Below are positions 57,754 to 64,000 of a DNA stretch of 64,000 nucleotides, piece after piece. The notes beneath the pieces were generated by a model. That model worked only from the letters and a program-made list of their open reading frames with translations. It was not told where the DNA came from and made no database searches. The DNA comes from Posidonia oceanica (taxonomy: Eukaryota > Streptophyta > Magnoliopsida > Alismatales > Posidoniaceae): the NCBI GenBank assembly GCA_037176725.1, contig JAZBRS010000037.1, positions 11,116,001 to 11,180,000 on the forward strand, given 5' to 3'. Position numbers and translations under genes: made by a program. Every line of letters begins with the position of its first letter. Position 1 is the first letter of the stretch.

Positions 57754-60700
57754 GTGCTCACAGCACGTGCTCCAGTCGTCATTGATTTGACTCTGGACAC
57801 CCATCGCGTCCCTTACAGCTACGCCACAGAGATGTGCGCGGAAGTAACGCGATCAGGGAGGGTTTACAGGCCCCCAACACCGGCAATTAGGCCAACTCAC
57901 CCTAGACCTGTTATGCCCCCACCCTCTAGCCAACCCATAGCAGATCTAACCTCAAGCCAGCCTATAACTAGCCAAATCCCTATCCAGCCTGTAGTGACCC
58001 AGTTTCCTGCCACTACTCCCTCAGAACCTGCTAGAATCACCCCTCCAGTTTCTAGAAGGAGCCAACCTAGAGCGGACTTGACCTCCCAGCTTAAGAAGGT
58101 CAAAGCCGACATTTCTATCTGGGACTTGATCCACACCTCTGCCGAACACCGCGAGGCTTTTCTTCGCGTGTTCCAGGCTGCCCGTGTGTCCCAGTCCATT
58201 GAGCCTTCAGCCTTGGAGAGCATGGTTGGGTTGATTGCGGAGCCCCAGGTCATCACTTTTACGAGTGATGAGCTGCCTCCGGCGGGGATTAATCACAACC
58301 AGCCCCTGTTCGTCACAGTGCAGTTCAAAAACTTTCGCATTCCCCTAACACTGGTTGATAATGGGTCAGGCCTTAACGTCTGCCCCTTGCGTACAGCAAC
58401 CAAGCTCGGATTCAAAGCCGAGGACATCATGCCAGCCGTAAAGGGAATGACAGCCTTTGACAATACTCACCATGACGCTCTAGGGGTCCTGATTATTCCT
58501 CTCACTATTGGCCCAGTCGTCTTCGACGTAGAGTTCTATGTCGTCGACTTGAAGCCTAACTTCAATCTTCTGCTTGGGCGCCCTTGGCTTCACAAGCATC
58601 AGGTCCTTCCTTCGACCCTCCATCGAATGATAAAGTACCGTCGCGGCGACGATGTCATTGTCGTCATGGCGGAGAACTTTGAGAAGGAGCGGATCAAAGC
58701 AGTCTCCCCCGTGTCTTCGCAATCTATCCCGTTTGACCCCGAGACTTCTGAAGCCCTGTATCGTGTTAATCGGTGCGAGCCGGTTAACTTCATTCCTGAT
58801 CTTGAACATGTCAACTCCTTGACCGTTCACAGCAACCCCTTTCGAATGGTCGAGAATGTATGTCACAGGTGGGGTTACATAAAGGGTACGCCACTCGGGC
58901 GTCACGGCCAGGGGATCGCAGAACCGATCGTAGCAGTGGAGCGAAGGAAATCTGAAGGCCTCGGCTACGAGCCCAAGACCAACGAAGATCACTGCTTCCA
59001 GCTCAAAGACCATGCACCAGCCATTCCCAGAGACCTCACTAACTTTACCAGTGCAAGAACCCTGGGATCGACCGACGATCAAGACACGGTACCGGCAGAG
59101 GATTGGGTGTGTGTTGAGGACTACTACTCGGGTGAGGAGCAGTCTGGTACAACGGAGGCAGTCCCAACCAGCACAGCAAAAACAGTGATCAGAGCAGAGG
59201 CCACACAGTCAATCTATTCAGCTCTTCCTTTGGCAGAAACAGCAGGCAGCTCAGCAAGCCCCGTGGCAGAACTGGCAAGTTCCCAATCTTTTGCAGCCAC
59301 ATCAGCTTCTCAAGATCAGACAGCAGCAGTGCAGGAGTCAGAGACACTCCTTCTGGCAGAACCAAGCATGCTACCAGCGGTCACAGCAACATCAGTGCCA
59401 CTGTCCCTATCTCTGGAGGGGCAGTTAATCAGTTTAGTCAGCAGCGCGGCTCAGCCCGCTTCAGCATCCACGTCTCCGGGAATGCAGCAGGCGCAGTCCG
59501 CTTCGCATACCCCTGACAACCAGCAGCAGCTCTCATGGCAAGACCCCATGGCGTCAGAGGCTGCACTCTCTCAGTTGCGGCCCGATACAAAAGGCCAACT
59601 GAGCACTATACTCTCCGAGCCCTTGAGCCCTCTGAAGAGCACCCCTGCTTACTCTCCAACAGTGACCCTGGCAGCATATCCATCTATGGCACCGCTGACT
59701 TGTCTATTTGGGCCTTCTACATCAGAACTGCCATCAGCGGACGCGCCCGTGAACCAGATCATGCAGATTCCAAGGGCAGCAATCCGTCTTGCAGTCGGGC
59801 CAGTGCCGCAGGCCCCCGGCGCCTATTACGTCGACTCCCCCTCGGACGAGGAAGAAGGAGTGGCGATAGAAGCCCAGGTCGATTCTTGGATGTCTGACTT
59901 AGAGCTACTCTATCAAGAACAGATCAAGTCGATAGCAGAAGACCTGGCAGAGCATCAAGCTGCAGAAAGGAAAGGGAAAGCTGTGGTTACGGACCCTCCT
60001 CTGCAAGAAGACCATGCCTCTATCATGGTCCTGGAAGAAGACTCAGCAGCGCCGGACTCCCCTAGACCAGATGAGCTCATTACTCTCCAATCAGAAGGCG
60101 GGTCTAGGTGGTTTGTGCAACACATGCCTCACTTGAGCAGCATAGCAAGCGGCAATGCCCTGATCAGCCGCCAGTTCGGCATACCCTCCCCAAGCACATT
60201 AGAAGACCCGGGGGAGGAACCATCAGCAGTGCAAGCAGCGGCAGTAACAGAGCAGAAAGCAGAACCAGTAACAGAGCTGTCAGCAGCCTCAGCAGCAGAA
60301 CAGTCAGCAGCATCAACAGCAGAATCGGCAAGGCCCTCAGTAGAATCAGCAGAGCACTCAGCAGAATTAGTCAGGCCAGAGCAAACAGCAGAAGGAGTTG
60401 CTGGGACGGAGGTCGCGCACCGAGGCTACAAGAACACTAGAGTAAGCATGACCATCCTGAAGCGTCACCAGGGCCAAGCAGTGGAACACATGCACTCTTT
60501 CGACATCACAAGCCCTTCCTTTGAGAAAGAGATCCTCTCGGAACTTATTGCTTATGGAGAGGAGGATGATACGGGCATGGATGAGACTGATGAATCATTG
60601 CCCGAGTTCCGACCCTATGACGACGACCTAGAAGGCCCCAACCTCCATGTTGAAGAAGAAACAGAGGTTGTCAACATCGGCACAGCTGAGGAAGTTAGAG

Positions 60701-61512
60701 AAGTTCGTATCAGTGCCCAGCTGTCCTCCCAGGCTCGAGCAGAGTTCATCGCATTCCTGAAGGAATATGCGGATGTCTTCGCCTGGAGTTACGAGGATAT
60801 GGTCGGCCTTGACATAGAAGTAGTGGTGCACAATCTGCCCTTAAACCCGGATGCCAAGCCAGTGAAGCAGAAACTAAGAAGATGGCGACCACAGTGGCTG
60901 CTCATGATCAAAGAAGAGATAATGAAGCAGCTCAGGGTCAACTTTCTGAAGGTCGTTCTTTATCCTGAATGGCTGGCAAACATTGTACCTGTGCCCAAGA
61001 AAGACGGCCGAATCCGGATCTGCATCGACTACAGGGACCTGAACAAGGCGAGTCCCAAGGACGACTTTCCATTGCCTCACATTGACGTCCTAGTCGACAA
61101 TACAGCAGGCCACAAGATGCTCTCCTTCATGGACGGCTTTTCTGGATACAATCAAATCAAAATGGCAGAAGAAGACATGGAAAAGACTTCATTCATCACC
61201 CCTTGGGGAGTCTTCTGCTACCAAGTCATGCCGTTCGGCCTGAAAAATGCTGGTGCAACCTATCAGAGGGCCATGACTGCGCTGTTCCACGACCTCATGC
61301 ACCAAGAAGTAGAGGTCTATGTAGACGACATGATTGCTAAAAGCAAAGAGCCTGAAGATCATCTTACCTGTCTCAAAAAGCTCTTTGACCGTCTACGAAA
61401 GTACAAGCTACGCCTGAATCCCAAGAAGTGCGTATTCGGGGTGTCTTCTGGCAAATCGCTCGGCTACATTGTTAGCCAAAGGGGGATTGAGGTGGACCCG
61501 TTGAAAGCATAA
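57754..61512 (+). pseudogene. pol: Element E: protease and reverse transcriptase part of pol
   Basis: 1252 codons in gag's frame. It runs through a VIDLTLDTHRVPYSYATEM segment, then TSQLKKVKADISIWDL, then an aspartic protease (LVDNGSGLNV, catalytic Asp about residue 202; NLLLGRPWL about 270-278). A Gly-rich G-patch-like stretch follows (residues about 365-410, LGRHGQG...GLGYEP), then a Ser/Ala/Glu-rich spacer of about 450 residues, and RT (about 1065-1250) with FMDGFSGY (Asp about 1127) and YVDD (about 1189-1192). Catalytic residues are intact. It ends at TAA 61510-61512, where D has a sense codon (AAA), so the following RNase H and integrase are cut off. Marked as pseudogene because the polyprotein cannot be completed. 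Confidence 0.92.
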
Positions 61513-63264
61513 GCCATCGTGGACATGCCACCCCCCAGGACTGAAAAAGAAGTCAGAAGTCTGCTTGGGCGTTTACAATATATCAGCCGCTTCATTGCAC
61601 AGCTTACGCCCATCTGCGAGCCCATATTCAAGCTCTTGAAGAAGAATGCGCAGATTCACTGGAGCGAAGGGTGTCAGGCTGCATTTGCCAAGATCAAGCA
61701 GCTGCTAATCAAGCCTCCTGTCCTGGTCCCGCCTACACCAGGGAGACCTTTGCTTCTCTACCTTTCTACCACGCAGCATTCCATGGGCGCCGTCTTGGGC
61801 CAACATGACGAATCTGGTAGAAGGGAGCGCGCCATCTATTACCTGAGCAAGAAGTTTAATGAATGCGAAGCCAAGTACAGTACACTAGAGAAGACCTGTT
61901 TGTCCCTTGTCTGGGCTGCACAGAAACTAAGGCACTACATGATGGCATACCCAGTTCAGCTCTTATGCCGGCATGATCCTATCAAGTTCCTCTTCCAAAA
62001 GCCGGCCATGGTGGGCAGATGTGCTAAGTGGCAGGTGTTATTGTCTCAGTACGACATCACCTTTGTCACACAGAAATCCATGAAGGGTCAGGCCATGGCA
62101 GACCATCTTACTGACCTTCCTCTGCCTGAATACCAACCCCTCCAGACACAGTTCCCTGATGAAGACATTCTCTTTGCAATGGAGGACTCTGAGCAGAAAG
62201 ATCCTGAGAAACAAGAGGAATGGCAGCTCTACTTTGATGGTGCAGTCAACAAAAAGGGCCGAGGCGTAGGCGCAGTACTGACCACGCCCCAGGGACAGAT
62301 GATTCCCTTCGCGAGGAAGCTGACTTTCGCATGCACAAACAATGAAGCGGAGTATGAAGCATGCATTCTAGGGTTGAAAGTCGCCCTCGAACATAAGGCG
62401 CAGAAGCTGCATGTGCACGGTGATGCCATGCTGGTAATTTCTCAAGTGAACGGCGACTGGAGGACAAAAGATCCCAAGCTTGTGCCGTATCACGAACACC
62501 TGCTGAGGCTGATGGAAGAATTTGAGAGCATCTGCTTCACATACATGAACAGAGCAAAGAACGCGTATGCAGACGCACTAGCAACCCTGGCATCCTGGCT
62601 CACCATCTCAGAAGATAGCGCAGTGGATGTATCAGTCACTCGCATCGAGCAGCCTGCATACTGCATGAGCATAGAAGAAGCGGATCCAGCAGAGGGGCAG
62701 CCCTGGTATCGAGATATAAAATCCTTTCTGGAGTCTGGTAGCTTTCCTCCTGATACCACGGCAGCAGACAAGAGAACTCTGGCACGTCTGGCGTCAAAGT
62801 ATGTGTTAGGGGCTGGGCAGCTGTACAGAAGGTCGTACAATCAGATGCTACTGCGCTGCCTGAACAAATCGGAGGCTGACACGCTGATGCTCCAAGTGCA
62901 TGCGGGGACCTGTGGCCCGCACATGAACGGCGTCCTTCTGGCCAAGAAGATTATGCTTCAAGGATATTTCTGGCAGACCATGGAGGCCGACTGCTGCCGG
63001 TTCGTGCGTAGATGCCACAACTGTCAGATTCATGGTAACTTCATCAAGGCCCCTCCACGTCAGCTGCACAACATGTCTTCGCCATGGCCTTTCTCCACCT
63101 GGGGGATCGACGTCATTGGCGCCATCCACCCTGCTGCTTCAAATGGTCATCGCTACATTCTGGTAGCGATCGATTACTTTACCAAGTGGGTGGAAGCAGC
63201 CTCTTACAGAGCAGTCACCGCTGTGGCAACAGAAAAATTTATCAGAAACAATATCATTGCCTGA
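61513..63264 (+). pseudogene. pol: Element E: two RNase H domains and integrase core of pol
   Basis: Same frame as the RT part. The RT-linked RNase H (to about 62115) has LYLSTTQHSMGAVL where active enzymes have an Asp-containing start, so its catalysis is probably lost. The second RNase H (about 62225-62600) keeps the four acidic positions: YFDGAV, NNEAEYEA, HGDAML and YADALA. This pair is the known mark of Tat elements. Integrase follows: His/Cys zinc region (HAGTCGPH, CHNCQ) and DDE residues at nt 63109 (GIDVIG), 63292 (SDNG) and 63400 (AVESAN, in the next segment). A TGA at 63262-63264 stands where D has CGG, which suggests a C-to-T change in an Arg codon. Confidence 0.92.
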
Positions 63265-63945
63265 TATGGGGTCCCGCACTCAGTCATCTCTGATAATGGT
63301 ACAAACTTCATTGCCAAAAGGATCGAGGAATACCTGCAGAATCTCAAGATCAAGCATCATCGATCCTCGCCCTATCGGCCACAGATGAACGGAGCTGTGG
63401 AGTCTGCAAACAAGAACATTGTCAAGATTCTGAAGAAAATGGCAGAAACCCACAAGGATTGGCACGACAAGCTCCCGTACGCGCTCTGGGCGTATAGGAC
63501 ATCAATCTGGACCTCTACAGGAGCCACCCCGTACTCTCTGGTGTACGGAATGGAAGCGGTGTTACCTGTTGAAGTAGAGATCCCCTCTCTGCGGATCCTA
63601 CGAGAAGCTGGGTTGGAAGAGGCAGAATGGATCGAAGACCGCTGCGTCCAACTGAATTTAATTGATGAGCGCAGACTGCAAGCTATGCACAACGCTCACT
63701 GCTATCAGAGGCGGATGGCCAGAGCATTCTTGAAGAAGGTCCAGCCCAGAAACTTTCAGCCAGGGGACCTTGTCTTGCGCGCCATTCATTTGCCTGACGG
63801 TCGAGGGAAATTCCGACCCAACTGGCGTGGCCCCTTTGTGGTCAAGCAGATCTTTTCGGGAGGCGCTGTAACTCTTGAGGATATGGACCGGGTCGAGCAG
63901 TCTGAACCCGTCAACCTCTGCTATCTGAAGAAGTACTATCAGTAG
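63265..63945 (+). pseudogene. pol: Element E: integrase C-terminal part of pol
   Basis: Continues in frame after the TGA with the second Asp and the Glu of the DDE triad, a helical linker, a GDLVLRAIHLPDGRG-type SH3-like segment and the end KKYYQ-stop shared with D (34291). It is only translatable from internal starts. Confidence 0.9.
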
Positions 63946-64000
63946 CCGAAAGCGGCCCCGTTGCAGATGCCCTTCTCCCACTTGCATTCTCACCTCTTGC
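63946..64000 (+). other. Element E: start of 3' interior
   Basis: Only 55 bp are visible. By analogy with D, a DUF7745 ORF and hairpin array may follow outside the window. Confidence 0.4.

Larger units (their letters stand above)
48149..64000 (+). mobile_element. Element E: Tat-lineage Ty3/Gypsy element, 3' end beyond window
   Basis: It consists of a 5' LTR (48149-53829), PBS, leader, gag, and pol in one continuous reading frame (55159-63945) interrupted by four stops: TAG 57223, TAG 57610, TAA 61510 and TGA 63262. The order is gag, protease, RT, RNase H, second RNase H, integrase. Two RNase H domains and the G-patch-like motif after protease are traits of the Tat lineage. Only the first stop is shared with element D. 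It is the most complete pol in the window, but at least three codons are now broken. GCATG at 48144-48148 should be the target-site copy, to be matched after the 3' LTR. Confidence 0.93.

Overview
The window is plant nuclear heterochromatin made almost entirely of nested LTR retrotransposons. I find no host gene, rRNA, intact tRNA or CRISPR. The plant assignment rests on element type: Ty3/Gypsy Tat-lineage polyproteins with two RNase H domains, a DUF7745/plant-mobile-domain ORF, a chromodomain-type Gypsy element, and tRNA-Arg-type primer sites. I cannot name the species.

Layout. 1-4354: 3' part of a plus-strand Tat-type LTR (element A). 4355-5690 and 24879-27503: an old minus-strand LTR (element B) split by element C and carrying 82-89 bp tandem arrays. 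5691-24873: a complete young minus-strand element C of 19.2 kb with a perfect 5-bp target duplication (CAATG), two LTRs of about 5.97 kb (about 99.5% identical by eye), an intact 712-codon gag and no pol. 27504-38362: decayed plus-strand element D (gag fragment, protease, RT, RNase H, integrase, a DUF7745 ORF, a hairpin array, start of the 3' LTR). 38363-about 44458: minus-strand chromovirus G (3' LTR plus broken pol) inserted in D's LTR. About 44459-48148: remnant F, minus strand, 3' LTR plus noncoding interior. 48149-64000: plus-strand Tat element E with a 5.68-kb 5' LTR, tRNA-Arg-type PBS, gag, and a nearly full pol with four in-frame stops; its 3' LTR lies beyond the window.

Insertion order. 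D is the host copy. B landed in D's gag; A and C both landed in B's LTR; G landed in D's 3' LTR; F and E lie to the right. A ends exactly at an LTR terminus inside B, so simple nesting explains the left side without a deletion.

How they work together. E-like elements encode protease, RT, two RNase H domains and integrase. C encodes only Gag but shares E's PBS, LTR ends and leader, so it looks like a non-autonomous partner mobilised in trans. Features beyond a standard catalogue are: tandem hairpins with compensatory arm changes before the 3' LTR of D, with counterparts in C; a perfect 11-12 bp hairpin shared by C and D; a UAG at the same gag-boundary position in D and E but sense in C; conserved splice-like signals inside the LTR leaders; a DUF7745 ORF carried downstream of integrase; and a changed zinc-knuckle ligand in C's Gag.
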